Source: Hymenopus coronatus (taxonomy: Eukaryota > Arthropoda > Insecta > Mantodea > Hymenopodidae). Taken from it: a DNA stretch of 64,000 nucleotides. The notes beneath the pieces were generated by a model. That model saw only the letters and a program-made list of their open reading frames with translations, was not told the origin of the DNA and ran no database searches. The stretch is taken from positions 116,571,468 through 116,635,467 of the forward strand of contig CM060888.1 in assembly GCA_030762935.1 (NCBI GenBank), given 5' to 3'. A program made the translations under genes and the position numbers. The stretch's first letter is position 1. Every line of letters begins with the position of its first letter. This document shows positions 45,736 through 58,072 of this stretch, in pieces.

Positions 45736-47464
45736 GGAGTGAGAAAGTGAGTGTAATGCGGGATTGGCCTAGCGAATGGACATAAACGACAAAGACGAAG
45801 TGAGACAATAATTCCACTTTTGCGGTCTAGCTCCCCGCATGAGTTCTTAACGAGCCCTCTCTCGCAAGAGGAGGCCGCAGTGCTTCAGGGTCATAATGAC
45901 CTTCATTCAAATACTTTGTTCACTCTTTGCTCTATATTATGCCACAATGGTGTTTCTTTTTCTCTTAAAAGTGCCCTCACAAATGCCATCAATTGTCTGA
46001 TTTCTTGACGATAAGTCACCTTGCTACATTCTAAAACGATCCAACTGCCCCATTATCGTATTTCGAATTTTCAAAAACATCTTTGATTTTACTCATACTT
46101 GTTCATTTCAATTAGTGCTTTTTACTTAAAATATTTTATACTTCTAACTTATCAGCTGCAAAATTTGTTATTTGTCCTTAAGCCTCCTATTACCACTTCT
46201 TTCTTATCATTCAAACAATTCTGAACTATATCAAGATGATATTGAACAAGATGGGTGGGAGATCTTCTGTCGTGACTCTAGATTTATTAGCAGAGTTAGT
46301 CGCTTCATGCAAGAATAACTTCTCTCTCTCTCTCTGTCTGTCTCTCTCCAACAGTAATTTTATTTTTAGTTATAGCAGCAGCACTTATAGGTTATGTACT
46401 ACCTTGAGGACAAATATCCTTTTGTGGAGCCACGTGCTGAAGCTATGAGTTCTCCAATCTGTCTGTCAAACGTCTTTGCCAAGGTTCATTTGTGCATCAC
46501 TCACCTCATCTTTACCCAAGCAATGTTCGTTGAAAGTTATTGGCAACTCAATTGCCTTTTCTCTTCTTGAAGTCGAACCATTCTTCCTCCAAGATTGCTT
46601 GCCATCTAACGTTGAGGTGTCGATTCAGTAGTCTAAGTAGATTTATTTTGTTAAATATGATATTATCTAATAGTCGTAAAGACAGTCAGTTATTTACTTT
46701 TTACTTTACTGTAACAGTGAACCACTGAAGTCGTTGTAAGTTCTCACATATAAATGCATAACTTTTATCACAAAACTATGGGCAAGTTGTGCTCCGGCAG
46801 GAGGAGCATGAAATTCTTATTTATACGTATAGAAGAATTAGGGGATAAATGGGAAGAAACCTTTTTAAACTAACGATAGTAGGAACACCTATAACTCAAA
46901 ATACTTTTTGGTTCATTCATAATTTTACCTTCAATTGCGGCCATATAAACTACACTGCTCTTCATACTACAGTTTTAGAAAAATGAGTCTCACTAAAGTG
47001 TCTCACTTTGGTGCATCGTGGCGCAGGGGATCGTGGGTTTGAGTCCCACCTGGGGCAAAGTGCTTATATGTTTTTAAAATGTTTATTTTTGTGTGGATTG
47101 GAAGAAAACAGCAAAATGGTAATCAAACAGAAAATTAAGTAAATTTTAGGAAAATACAAAAAGAGTTAAAGGGTATACAGCTGATCAGACGGGACTCCGG
47201 AACTTAAAAAAAATGGTATATTACCTTTATCATGGATAGCCAAATGCTCATACCACAAAACTTCCTCTTCGTGAAGGAAGAGTATTAAACCTCAGTATAC
47301 AAAAATTGCATTGAAAATTAAAGCTAAATTTGTATATTATTATAAGCATAATCATTATTACCATCTTTCCTACAAAACAACTTTCTATGTCGCCCCTCCC
47401 CAAAATAAAATAAAAACTTCTACATTTCTATCTGTCGGAGGTGCTTCAGAATGAACACGTGTGT
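45736..47464. other. No supported gene; one tRNA-like word
   Basis: A short CT tract lies at 46320-46350. At 47027-47065, TCGTGGCGCAGGGGATC and GGGTTTGAGTCCCACC resemble an A box and a B box, but they are too close for a tRNA, so this is at most a SINE fragment. The other frames are unrecognised. Confidence 0.4.
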
Positions 47465-47658
47465 TATTCACCAAGGTTTCGTTTTTGAGCTATGCTGTCC
47501 ATAGACACACAGACATACATGGCTCTTTTTCTGAAAATGCCTTTTTGGATTCAGGGGGACTCAAAACTGTATTTTCGGTGAAATCTCGGTATCAATTTTT
47601 GGGTGGAATACAATACCTTCTATATCCACTATGTACATAGTACGTGTAGAGAAACCAA
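47465..47658 (-). repeat. Family R fragment, A end
   Basis: Reverse A-terminal part with a near-consensus end: GGTGGAATACAATACCTTCT, ACTATGTACATAGTACGTGT and AGAGAAACC. The GT core is short. Confidence 0.88.
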
Positions 47659-48321
47659 AAAGGTGTGTTAACAGCTAATTCAGGTATCTAAAACTTTGCG
47701 ACTTGTTGGAATCTTCGATCTTAAAAAGCTCGTAAGTAAATCCATGCCTGGCGACTCATTGAAACATTCATGAATAGCCGAGAATGGATGTTCACACTTT
47801 TACACTGAAAGGCTCCGTTTTATGGAGAACTGCCCTCCCTAGTTCTGTTTTTCCCATCCTTTTCGCTTTAAATCGAAGCAAAAGAATAAAGAGAGAGAGA
47901 AGGAGAAAGGAAAAGAAATCGATGGCATTGATCCCATGTGGGGGACGGGGGATAGGTGCGTGGGATTGAATGGTACAAGTGAAGGTAAAGCGGTTTCTGG
48001 AAAATGGAGTCTTGGGTGAAATGTAGTGTGAATTCCCATTTAAAAAGAGCTCACGAGAGGGACTTTTTACAGTGACGGCATAATTTTCAAATAAACTGTG
48101 TGATTTTTTTGCACCAGGATTTTGATACTGATAACAGAATTAGCAAGGATCGTTTTAATAGCGAAAATGTGCTGAAATTAAAAAAAAACATATATCTGAA
48201 TTGTTCCATTCCCAACCATGGGAATGAGAATCAATGCTTACAACCGAAGTCAGCTAGTACACTAAGCAGATAAAATGAAAATAACATTGTAACATTCAAT
48301 TTAGTCGCACAAGAGTTGTTT
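47659..48321. other. No supported gene
   Basis: A purine-rich patch at 47878-47925 explains the opposing 61- and 66-residue frames. Nothing else is recognisable. Confidence 0.45.
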
Positions 48322-48429
48322 TACGAGGGCCGTTTTTTTTTTCAACCTCCGATAGGCTATAAATGAAAGACAAGTTCATAGAAAACAATTATTTTATTAC
48401 TTAAAGTTTTGTACAATTATGGTTACTTT

Positions 48430-48795
48430 TAAAACATAATCACCGAAAAGATTGAGACATTTATCTTACCTGAGCACAAGCTTTGCAATAACCCACTTCA
48501 AAACTTGTTGCCACCAATGATTTCAAATGAGCACTGCCGTTGTTTGAAGATTTTCGTTGGTTTGAAACTGCTGCCCTCCTAGCCACGTCTTCAGTTCAGG
48601 GAAAAGGTGAAAGTCGCTGGGTGCCAGGTCATCACTAGAGGGCGAATATTGAAAATGTCCCATTGAGATTGTTCAAGGAGCCGATGGGTTGTACCAGCAG
48701 TGTGTGGACGAGCGTTGTCATGGATCAACACAATTCCTGAAGTCAGCATTCTTCTTGTTTGTTTTGAATGGCTCTCCGCAAACGTCGTAAAGTAC
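48430..48795 (-). pseudogene. Mariner transposase 3' half, broken
   Basis: Mariner transposases cut and join DNA through a D,D34D triad. On the minus strand this fragment holds IHDNARPHTAGTTHRLLEQ with the second catalytic Asp, and DDLAPSDFHLFPELK with the third. The two blocks lie in different frames, so at least one frameshift separates them. A TGA (in AVLI*) and a TGA after KLVLR follow. The N-terminal half with the helix-turn-helix motifs and the first Asp is missing. Confidence 0.88.
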
Positions 48796-48926
48796 GAAGA
48801 TCTTCAAACAACGTCAATGCTCATTTGAAATCTGTGGCGGCAACATTTTTTGAAGCGGATATTGCAAAGCTTGTGCACAGGTACGATAAATGCCTCAATA
48901 TTTTCGGTGATTATGTTGAAAAGTAA
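48795..48926 (+). pseudogene. Mariner transposase C terminus, second inverted copy
   Basis: An uninterrupted frame reads VNAHLKSVAATFFEADIAKL then VHRYDKCLNIFGDYVEK and stops at TAA 48924-48926. It is the same C-terminal part as in the minus-strand arm but without its stops, so this arm is less decayed. Confidence 0.85.
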
Positions 48927-49048
48927 CCATAAGTGTACAAAACTTTTAGTAATAAAATAATTGTTTTCTATGAACTTGCCTTTTACTTATAGCCTATTGG
49001 AGGTTGAAAAAAGAAAAAAAAAAAAAAAAAAAAAAAAAGGTCCTCGTA

Positions 49049-49185
49049 CATGTCAGTATCTTTACCGACATGCAGCTCTCACTTTTAAGCACACCTAAAA
49101 ACCATCGGTATGTGTCGGGTATGAACCCGGGACTTTGAGATCAGAAGCCCAGCGCCTAATCAACTACGCTACCCAAACTGACAGG
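49049..49185 (-). repeat. tRNA-derived SINE (SINE-D), partial
   Basis: In reverse it reads GGGTAGCGTAGTTGATTAGG (A box region) and CCCGGGTTCATACCCG (B box), then a body ending in CATGTCGGTAAAGATACTGA. It abuts the fold-back mariner. It differs from SINE-A, -B and -C in head and body. Confidence 0.65.
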
Positions 49186-50027
49186 GTGTGAGTTTCAGAA
49201 CTCAACGCGAATATTTAAAGTTAAAACCGGTCAAATAATGAGAATGAACTTCATTTTATGCACGAATCGTCTCCGCGATAAGCAACAGGGATAAAATACC
49301 CAGTCTTCCATTTATCAATTTTAACTTTAAAGAGCCCCGTTGAGTGCTGCAACTCTTCTAATGCTCACGTCAAATGCGCCACTTATAATGTATATAATAA
49401 TTATTGCTTGTGTAGTGAAAAATAGTCCATAATTAATGTATATTGGGAGGTAACGATGGCAGTTTTTTGAAATACAGAAAATAAATATCTGAGCAACTGT
49501 GGAGAAGCTTTCGGCATTTCGCGTTCACGAAATTTTAAACGCGGAGTGAGGCCTAATTTTTTTATGCAATTTCATGTACACGTTAAGGAATGATGCGACA
49601 ACACATCATTTTAACTGTTGTATTTGTGCATGTTACGTGTCTCATGTATATTGTTGTGAATATCAGCCACACCAGCCCGTTTTCACATTGTTCGTCAGAT
49701 AGTATAAATCTCTCTCTGTTACACTGTTACTACTACATATACAGATGTCCCAGAATTCGACCGCACAAATTGGCAGGGTTATAGAGCGGCCCAAAATAGA
49801 CAGTTTGATATAGGGAACCTATGAGCTGTGGGTTTTAAATTATTTGTTACAGCATAAAATGTATTAAGAGCAAACCGCAGTGGACCGTAACGTGAACACC
49901 TGGATTTCGAAGAGCGTGGTGTAGTGGCATTATTTAGCGCAATGATTAGCGTGTGGGCATTAGGTTTGGATGTCGAGGTAGTTGAAGCTTCAAACCTCCG
50001 TAGATTTATTTATTTTTATTGTCTTCT

Positions 50028-50028
<1 letters not shown>
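49186..50028. other. No supported gene; degenerate tRNA-like word
   Basis: GTGGTGTAGTGGCATTATTTA at 49917 resembles a pol III A box, and GAAGCTTCAAACCTCC a poor B box, ahead of a T-rich tract; possibly an old SINE. Confidence 0.3.

Positions 50029-50065
<37 letters not shown>
50029..50065. repeat. Poly(T) run, 37 bases
   Basis: An uninterrupted T tract. It could be the reverse of a retroposon A tail; the sequence to its right shows no SINE I recognise. Confidence 0.95.
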
Positions 50066-50070
<5 letters not shown>

Positions 50071-50889
50071 GAACCGTTCGTATTTTGCTGCGTTACTCAA
50101 TATGATTTATTCGTACTGACAAATAAAATAACATGTAGGTGCTACGTTGCTCCTAAATGCATTTAGTGACAATTGCATTTAACATCTGAAGGGGTACACT
50201 TCTCCATACACCTCGAAGAAGCTACTAAAATACAGTGATGATTTATATATCTACATTACAAGTGTAGGCACAGTTTACAATTAACGAAATAATATTAGCA
50301 TTGTGCCAAGTGAGCTTCAAATGAAATAATCTCCATAGTAAGACAAGTGCCTACATAAAACAAATAAGAACTATGTACTAGTCAGAAAAGTGACGTCTGC
50401 CTTGTCGTCCCTGCATGGAAGGCAATTAGAAAGAGACTTCGAGAAATACTACAAGAGCTCACCGTATATTTTTTGCTTCGAGCATTGTAGTGACCACCTG
50501 CAACATCTCTGCAGAAATTGCAACTACAAAAAAAAAAAAGGACCTCGCACCCTGTCAACAATTCCAGAATTGTTGTGAACCTAACCACAATAAGCTTAAC
50601 TTCGTGTGAGTAATTGTTCATCTGATTCAATGGAAATATGGTAAGAGTGGCTCTTAAGCATGCGCAATGGTACCAAGTGGCAGCAAAAAGCACATGAGCC
50701 CTGAAGTTCCAAGCTTAGATTATTTTAGAATATTAGTCTGTGTGTTCTCCGTTTTGCACCTCGTTGAAACAATTTATTTCTTTACACAAAAAGTGTATAC
50801 TTTTACAGTGTGAATAAAGTGTTTAGCAATTCATGGGTCTTACAGTCGTCACGTGTAGGCATAGACAAGTTTTTCAGAAGTGCAGCCTT
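50066..50889. other. No supported gene
   Basis: The 103-residue minus-strand and 62-residue plus-strand frames around 50380-50690 overlap each other and have no motif. Confidence 0.4.
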
Positions 50890-50985
50890 GCAATACCATG
50901 GTGGCTCAAGTAACTAAAACGGTATCATACCTAAATATGAATAAAAGTAAAGTATCGGTGTTCGAATCCTGGCAACAACACAGAT
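50890..50985 (+). repeat. tRNA-like sequence, probably a SINE head
   Basis: GGTGGCTCAAGTAACTAAAA fits an A box and GGTGTTCGAATCCTGGC fits a B box at near-tRNA spacing, but there is no proper acceptor stem. It is a pseudo-tRNA or SINE head rather than a working tRNA gene. Confidence 0.4.
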
Positions 50986-51699
50986 GTTTTTATTTCACCG
51001 CTAAAATAGTGATAGCGCATATCACATAAATCTTTTCAACAAACCTAAATGTTTTATTAGATTAATCTGCGCCGGCCACTTGACAAATACTGCATTTAAT
51101 ATTGATAATACTCACTCTTTTGAGGGTTTATTGTTTTGACTTCAGAAATGTAAACTAGGTGTACTAGCTGCTCTTATTGTGTGCTCTTTGAGAGAAACAA
51201 GAAAATTAAAACAACTCAAAAAAATGGAAATTTCAGAGGGTGGTGTAATCGTTTTATCTTGGGACCAGCACTATGCCGACTCACCTACCAGTATTTTGCA
51301 TATGAACCTAGCCTCCAGCACACTCTCAAAAAACAGGAAATTTTGTAAAAGTTGCGAGTATAATAATTGTAAATATGGTATTGCTTGTACACTAATATTA
51401 CATTCCTTTGACTGCTGGCATACAAATGAGGCGTTCTGAATGAAAATAGGACTCACCCGAACTCTTTATATAAGATCCCTCTACAATCCCGACAATTTGT
51501 GCTTTAGAATTCTGGGGCACTCTGTTTATATAAATAAGTCTAAAATGAGGTTGAAGGGTAGATCCAATGACCAGCATAAAGTTCTTGTGTAGTGCATTTA
51601 TGAACCTGTACCAAAAATTACTTATTTTTTCACGATATTTATAATTTTCTGTGGCAACACTTCAAACTGAAATCCTATTACGAATTTCTTGTAGGAAAT
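50986..51699. other. No supported gene
   Basis: Frames at 51179-51456 have no motif. Confidence 0.4.
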
Positions 51700-51990
51700 G
51701 ACAAAATCAGATCAGTCTTGCAACGATATAAACCGCACTGAAGCATCAAAATGGTAACTCTAGGTTTCCCAGAGTGGCAGCAGTGACTCGACAAAAACTC
51801 CCCCTTACAACGTGACGTTAACACACATACCCATCTATATTGACACATTGCGACTTTCACATGTATCGGTCGTGCAACAAGGAACAGTATGCGACTATCG
51901 CATCGCATGTGAAAATGCTCCAATTTAACTCTGTGGACTTTTAGATCCCGTAGTAAATGTCGCACGACATGAAATCGCATGCACTAATGC
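51700..51990. repeat. Possible MITE remnant
   Basis: Several related words of the kind GCGACTTTCACATGT, GCGACTATCGCATCGCATGT and GAAATCGCATGCACTAATGC lie within 130 bp. Such GCGAC/GCATG clusters are common in short arthropod DNA elements. Boundaries and superfamily are not determined. Confidence 0.28.
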
Positions 51991-53094
51991 GGCCTGATAG
52001 TATGTGCATTGTTTATGCTAGGAGGCATTCTCGGGCCGGGAGGAATACAGCTGCAAACCTCCTGGTCAGTGTAATGCACACAACCTTTAATTTTACCCTG
52101 AGCAATGGACTCAACTTTGTATCTCGAACGTTATATTTCTCATATCTTATTGACACAAATAATAATTAAACAATTTATTGATCATCCTCACCTTTACACT
52201 TAATTATTGTTATCCGCCACTGGGTGACATGGAAGAATGGAACAATTGTTCAAGAACAGCGAAGAATTCCTAAACGTACAGTAAGCCTAGACTGCCTCTT
52301 TAGTTAAGTGGTCTGCGCTCTGGCCTCTCAATCAAGACTTCCTGAATTTTATTTCTGACTAGAATAGTAAATTTTTTAAACCAGAATCAATTTTCTAGCT
52401 CCCAAAAGCCTGGAAATATAAATGTAGGAGTGTGTTTAAGTTAAAAGATGATGCAACCAACCTTAAGGAACAATAACACCATCAGTTGTTTCTTAAATGA
52501 AAAATCTGAATACTATATCCTCAGAATATAAAGAAGGCTATACAAATGAAACAATACAAAATGAATAAATAAATTAAATGGTTAAGATACCAAGTTGCAA
52601 ATTTTATAAGAACTTCTAAGATCAATGATGTACTTTTATCAATCTGATTTGTCAAAGAAGTTAAGATTTTTTCTTAATCATATTCAGTGCATTAAAATGT
52701 ATCAGGATTTACATTTTTTAAAAAAAATATTTTAACACCAAAGTGCATCAATAAAAACATTATTTTTTTATTATAAGACACTTTATATAGCATATTCAGT
52801 TGTTAATGATAAAACGGTCGTTTATTGTGTTGGAAAAAATGTTACTAGTAAAATGGAGATAAAAAAGTGCATATACCTATTTTCAAAGTAAAAAAAAAAT
52901 CGTATTACTTGGTGTACTAATTTGGGGAACAAAGTTTCTCTAAAAGATGAAACAACGTATGTCGCTTCTCCAAAGAATATAGGAGTTCTGTTCTTTTCTG
53001 AGAAGTGGTACAACCTTTAGAGTAGAAACTGGCAGATGTCCTAACATACCTGTTGAAAGCTACAATTATTCTTCTCCATATTCCTCTGTTTCCC
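51991..53094. other. No supported gene
   Basis: AT-rich. A degenerate tRNA-like word (AAGTGGTCTGCGCTCTGGCC) lies near 52306. Confidence 0.4.
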
Positions 53095-53385
53095 CTCCTT
53101 GTATGTAGAATTTACACTCCCAGCTCTATACGCCAACACCTGGGCTCAGATGCCTGTTGAGCAGATGGACTCTGGATTAGAGATGAGCAGAAGGGGTGAC
53201 AATGTGATTCTTTGAATAGGAGTGAGGAACAGGATGAAATGACAGTGAAATGAATGCAGGTGGTAGAGTGAATGGCGTAGAAAATCGGAGAAAAACCGCA
53301 CACACTCCAATTTGTCCGCCACAATCCCACTTGTGATTGTGAGAAACGTGCTGCCTAACCATCCGACCACAATTAGAGCTACGTA
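53095..53385 (-). repeat. SINE-A-related copy, diverged
   Basis: In reverse: GTGGTCGGATGGTTAGGCAG (A-box-like), GGGATTGTGGCGGACAAATT, GCGGTTTTTCTCCGATTTTC and GCCATTCACTCTACCACCTG. Its end (CTGGGAGTGTAAATTCTACA in reverse) resembles 45230-45300, which is probably another fragment of the same subfamily. Confidence 0.55.
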
Positions 53386-54776
53386 TTTAAAGTTTACTAT
53401 TGTCTCTACAATAATAAAGCTTAAATTAGAAAGTAAATTTCAATTTATTAGACAAAAAAAAAAAACAACTAAACGTACCATTTAGTCCTTCCTTAACCAA
53501 ACTATAAAATGTGCCCTAACTGGCTATTCTAATAGCACAGGTAACTAATTTCAGTGGCTATAAGATGATTTTACAAAGAAGGAAACGTGAGACTTTTCTG
53601 CAAATGGTGTATCTTTCATTCCTGTAACCATAAATTGACATAATTTACGTTAGGTCTGCCTTTACCAGTAATGACAACATCGTTGGCAAAGGACGAACAC
53701 ACTGCTTTTCTAACACAAAGGATAGAAATAAACCCTTTGATCTTGTGAAGGCAATATCATTGGCTTGAAATTAAAAACTGGGATAGAAGGCTAACATTGC
53801 GGCGCGGTGTAGGTAGATTAAAATAGGTTTTTCTCGTTCCCCTATCCCAACAAAGTCACGTATCTTTGTGGTGAATAGGTACACAATTTTTATATCCTGG
53901 CTACACTATTTAATGTTATTGACTAACACATCGCGACGGTAGCTTATGCCCAGCTCTATACAGTCAGTTATTTTCAGTGGTTTTATTCTGTACAGAGCGT
54001 AATTATTTTCCATTTGCAGGTTGTAATTCAAACAGCATTGGCTATATATTCCAAAACAGATACAGTATACTTGGAAAATATTTAAAAACCGAAACAGTAG
54101 AGCATGATCTAAAATTAATCCACCATATAAACATTTATTCCTTTCTCAAAGGAGTATTAGTCACTTGTCTGAAGTTCCTTTTAGAAGAATAAATGTTGTA
54201 CGGTGTAGCAATTTTAGATTATGCTCATCAATTTGCTAAGAAATATTCAAGGGAAGGATCAATAACGCCATGTAAAATCTTAGAAGGAAATTATTAATGC
54301 ATTTCCAGCATTTAATCCAAGCAACTTCTAGCATCTACATACAAGAAGTATTTTAATTGTGGAATATGTATACGCAATTTCAACAAATGACACAACCTAT
54401 GTTTCAATTTGCGCATCTCAAACACCTAATTGAATGTATACTTGGAGACGAGAATGTTAAGTTCACCTGAAATAAAAATCAATGATATTTCCGTAGAACT
54501 TCGTCCACTTTTAACAGATAAATATAAGTGTTTTTTTTTCAATGTATACCTAATAATCTAGACTTCGGTGTGGAGAATTCTTATTATACAGTCTTTTTCG
54601 CATATTACAAGCTTATCAGGTAATTCTAATTCAATTATGATGAGTAACAAGCTGCCTTTCCAATACAAAGAAACTAACTTGAATTTACGTACCTACGAAA
54701 CACTTATGTGCTCCAAACGCAAGTAAGAACACTTGGCCAGTCAATGTAATCCAACAATTTTAAAAAGTATTTTTAC
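53386..54776. other. No supported gene
   Basis: AT-rich. A 71-residue frame at 53977-54192 has no motif. It may be intron of the candidate gene at 54777-55056. Confidence 0.35.
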
Positions 54777-55056
54777 CTCAAAAATAAACCACAGGCTTCT
54801 GGAATCACTTCTCCAATGAATACTCCTCTGAAGTAACGGCTATAGTGGTGATAGATAATGCCCTACTTGAAATCAGAAGCTACGAGAGAGGTAACGCCAA
54901 GTAATAACTAATTATATTTACACAGTTGTAACATAATAATGATAATAAGCGTTTTACATTTCGATGATAAATAATACAGAGGTGATCAACTTACCTCTTG
55001 ATCCAAAGAACATGATATATGTTCCAAGGCATCGCGGGCGGTCTTGAAGTAATTCA
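54777..55056 (-). CDS. Two phase-compatible candidate exons, unknown protein
   Basis: On the minus strand, exon A (55056-54995) ends at a consensus donor CAAGAG|GTAAGT and encodes NYFKTARDALEHISCSLDQE, finishing in phase 0. Exon B (54862-54777) follows an acceptor ...TTTCAAGTAG, starts in phase 0 with GIIYHHYSRYFRGVFIGEVI then PEACGLFL, and ends at the donor TTGAG|GTAAAA. The gap is 132 bp. Exon A could start at a weak acceptor TTTTTGCTAAG (55057). A far stronger acceptor, TTTTAACCAACAG, lies about 58 bp further upstream, but in that longer exon the same frame has a TAA. A decayed gene is therefore possible. I recognise no family and found no further exons. Confidence 0.35.
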
Positions 55057-55499
55057 CTTAGCAAAAATATCTAAGTTCCCTTCGGAGCGCAACGGGATGT
55101 AGGTTCATGTGGTACTGTTGGTTAAAAGACAAAGGGGTTCAAAAAATCGGGGCCTAAATAGGTATGTTTCTTAGTAAACAAGAGTTTTGCATTATCCTGA
55201 GTGATACCGGCAACCAGCAAACATTTTCACACAAAATGGTTATTCGATCCCCCAAGTCAGGAGAACACAACTGATTAAGCATGTGGCTTACAGTGGAATC
55301 CTAACTTCCGTGTCTTATAGATTTACATGCAGTGACAAGTTGTTATCAGAAAATTAACATTTATTATGGGTAAAATATAAACACTTCTAACTAGTGTTGA
55401 ATATTATTATTGTTAAATTAATAGAATTGTCAGGTGTTTATGTCAATTAATATGTAACTTAGCTGTACTGGAAGCAGAAAGACACTCGCACATACAGAT
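55057..55499. other. No supported gene
   Basis: Immediately left of the next R copy, 55480-55510 has ACTCGCACATACAGATACAT, which resembles the core of an R copy and may be the stub of a tandem partner. Confidence 0.4.
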
Positions 55500-56185
55500 A
55501 CATTTTTAAAAAATCTGATGTGTTCCTTTCACATGACTTTGTCTATATCTCTGCAACAAAGTATTGTTAAAAAGCTTATGCTTCTATTTACTTTATACTA
55601 ATCGAGAAAAAATCAGCAGAAATGGTCCTATTACTTGCTACCTTGTAAGTAGGAAAGAAATAAGGGAGCACCATTCGTTAAAGTTGGTTGCTATGTGACT
55701 GTAGTTCCTTTGTTTGTATGGACTGGAATTGTTAAATTCCTGTATAAGAAAAGTATGTTTTTTTAAATCTGAAAAAAAAACAAGGAGTATCTCAGAAACG
55801 ATCAACTCTACGAAAAAAAATGCATGTAACATAAATTGTGTGTTTTAAGATGCTCTACATTTGTTGTGTGGTAAATTTTTGTCCATGTCTTACGGTTTAG
55901 CAGTTATGCAAAATTCCGTAAAATTGACCGAGGCTATTCCCACAAAATTAAAAATATACATTTTATTTGTCAAGTAAATATTTTTAATATACAATATTTT
56001 AATCAAAATAGTTAGAGCCATTTTTTATAAAAATGGACACACACACGGACCTTTTTCTGAAAATGCTCTTTTTGGATACAGGGGACCGAAAATATATATT
56101 TCCGGTGAAATCTCGGTATGGAATTTTTGGTGGAGTGCAATACCTTCTCTATACACTATGTACATAGTGCGTATAGATAAAATAA
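55500..56185 (-). repeat. Family R copy, both ends present
   Basis: Reverse copy from TCTGATGTGTTCCTTTCACA to CTCTATACACTATGTACATA then GTGCGTATAGATAAAATAAA. The middle is deleted between the TTAGAGCCATTTTT block and the CA core. Confidence 0.92.
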
Positions 56186-56371
56186 AACTCGTTCTCTTCA
56201 ACGGGTCTTTACACGTGTATTTCGGTGCTCTTGGTTTCGTTAGTTTCTTTAATGCTATAGGCAGCAGGTGTAAAGAAAGTAATAAAATAGAGCATTTAGA
56301 GAACACCCTGTGTACTGCGTCAAAATGATAAAGATGCTCTAAGAGCTTTTCGAATTATGCAAAAAAGCTAT

Positions 56372-57045
56372 TTTTTCTTTCTCTACACTAATATGTACAT
56401 AGTGTATAGAGAAGGTATTGCACTCCACCCAAAAATTCGATACCGAAGTTTCACCGGAAATATATGCTTTAAGGTCCCCTGTATCTAAAAAAAGCATTTT
56501 CAGAAAAAGGTCCGTGTGCCTTTGAGCACGATAACTCAAAAACGAAAAGTCGGTAAAATACCAAACTTGGTATTTATGTTTAGCATCTTCCAGGAATGCG
56601 ACACGAAGACTTTGAGAAAAATATCCCCACCCCAAACTACCCTTTACATGGAACATTTTTCGAAATGGTTCTAACAAATTTGATGCAAATACGTATATTA
56701 AAGATATTTACCTGATAAATAAAATGCATATCATGAATTTTCTGGGAATAGCCTCTGAATAGCCTTATATATTTTTTTTTCGTGGAGTTGTTTTTGGTTT
56801 CACCTTTAAAAATTTGTCAGCTCCTGTCCATACAAACAAAAGAACTTCAGTCACATGGCAACCAGCTTTTGACTATCACTTTAACCTACGTTAATCCCTT
56901 ATTTCGATTCTATTTGAAGCAAGTAATAAGACTATTTCAGCTAATTTTTTCTGAAATAACATGAAGTAAAAAGAAGCATAAGCTTTTAACAAAAGTTTGT
57001 TGCAGAAATTTGGAGAAAATCATGTGAATGAGACACGCCAGATTT
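56372..57045 (+). repeat. Family R copy, both ends, internal deletion
   Basis: Starts TTTCTTTCTCTACACTAATA and ends AATCATGTGAATGAGACACG. A deletion joins AATAGCCTCTGAAT to the CGTGGAGTTG block. Its A end faces that of the previous copy, 186 bp away. Confidence 0.92.
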
Positions 57046-57768
57046 TTTGTATAGCAACTGAAACCGTAGGTGTGCGTTTGTTTATTCTTGACAGAGTTCT
57101 AAACATAAATGCCATATGCATCAAGGAGACAAAAGAAGGTAAATAAAATACTGGTAGTCTAGAAAGCTTATTTACATAACTTAAGTTGTCCTAAGATTTG
57201 ACATTCTTCAGCTTTGGAAACATCTCAGCAACGTAAGATCTGGAAGAAGGGAAGGATCCAAAGGAAATGTCTGCATAACACAACCTGATCGAAAGGAATG
57301 TTAATGGTTGGTTTTAGATAAATGCAGTGGAGGCATTTTGTGGAACCAGAGTGGAAAACGATAAAGAGAGAAACTCTGTGTTTTCGTGCATGTTATCGGA
57401 AGGGTTCCCCCACTTGTCCCTTATTTCACAGAGGGACAGGAAAATTCTTCCTTAGAAAGTTTCTTTGATTTTATGTTCCTTATCCCTATGCGATATACTG
57501 GGACATTTCAAGCCAGCAGCTCTCGAGAGAGCCAAGCAAATGAAAGGTCTCCAATACCAACCGTCCCTGCAGATAACTAGATCGTGGTTTTAAAATGAGA
57601 AGGTTAAACACACATGGGCTGACTGAATAAAAAGCTTGAATCAATACTGTTCGGGAAGTATTTTATTTCTTAGACCTTTGAGAACCTGCTTAGACTGCAG
57701 ATGTATTCCATACAGTTTGTTTCTGCTTATGTAACGTGGTAAGCATAGACAAGTATTAATAGGAAATC
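57046..57768. other. No supported gene
   Basis: A 64-residue frame at 57386-57580 has no motif or splice context. Confidence 0.4.
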
Positions 57769-57912
57769 AATGCTATGCCAACATGTTGCCATGGTTGCTC
57801 TATGGAAGAGCAACCGTTAGAGACCGGGAGATTCGCGGTTAAATCCCGGCTATGCCATTGAATTTTTATGACTCTATCCAATTCCTGTCCTACACAGGCT
57901 TGTGTGAAGAAA
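57769..57912 (+). repeat. SINE-C monomer 1
   Basis: tRNA-like head: CCATGGTTGCTCTATGGAAG carries a D-arm-like GCTC...GAGC, and GCGGTTAAATCCCGGC is the B box. The body reads CATTGAATTTTTATGACTCT then CAATTCCTGTCCTACACAGG and ends near GTGAAGAAATAA. Confidence 0.78.
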
Positions 57913-58072
57913 TAACTAAAATCAATACCAATTAACATAATAGTTGCCTATACCATGAATCATGGAACTTAAAGTATTAACAACATTGTAAGTCGCTATT
58001 AGTATTGTCATCTGAAAATAATTTGAGATCACCTTATAGTTTACTGGGAAACATATGAGTCAGTTGAAAAAT

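Larger units (their letters stand above)
48324..49046. mobile_element. Fold-back mariner element
   Basis: A 723-bp element flanked by TA (48322-48323 and 49047-49048), the mariner target duplication. The ends read CGAGGGCCG and, in reverse, CGAGGACC, followed by T-rich runs and TTCAACCTCC. The two arms, 48324-48557 and about 48796-49046, are long inverted copies of each other. Both correspond to the 3' end of a mariner: transposase C terminus, then terminal repeat. A true mariner has its 5' end on one side, so one end has been replaced by an inverted copy of the other. Confidence 0.92.

Noticed and set aside
49924..50166. An 80-codon frame with a poly-Phe run
   Set aside because: It runs through the 37-base poly(T) tract and has no other support.
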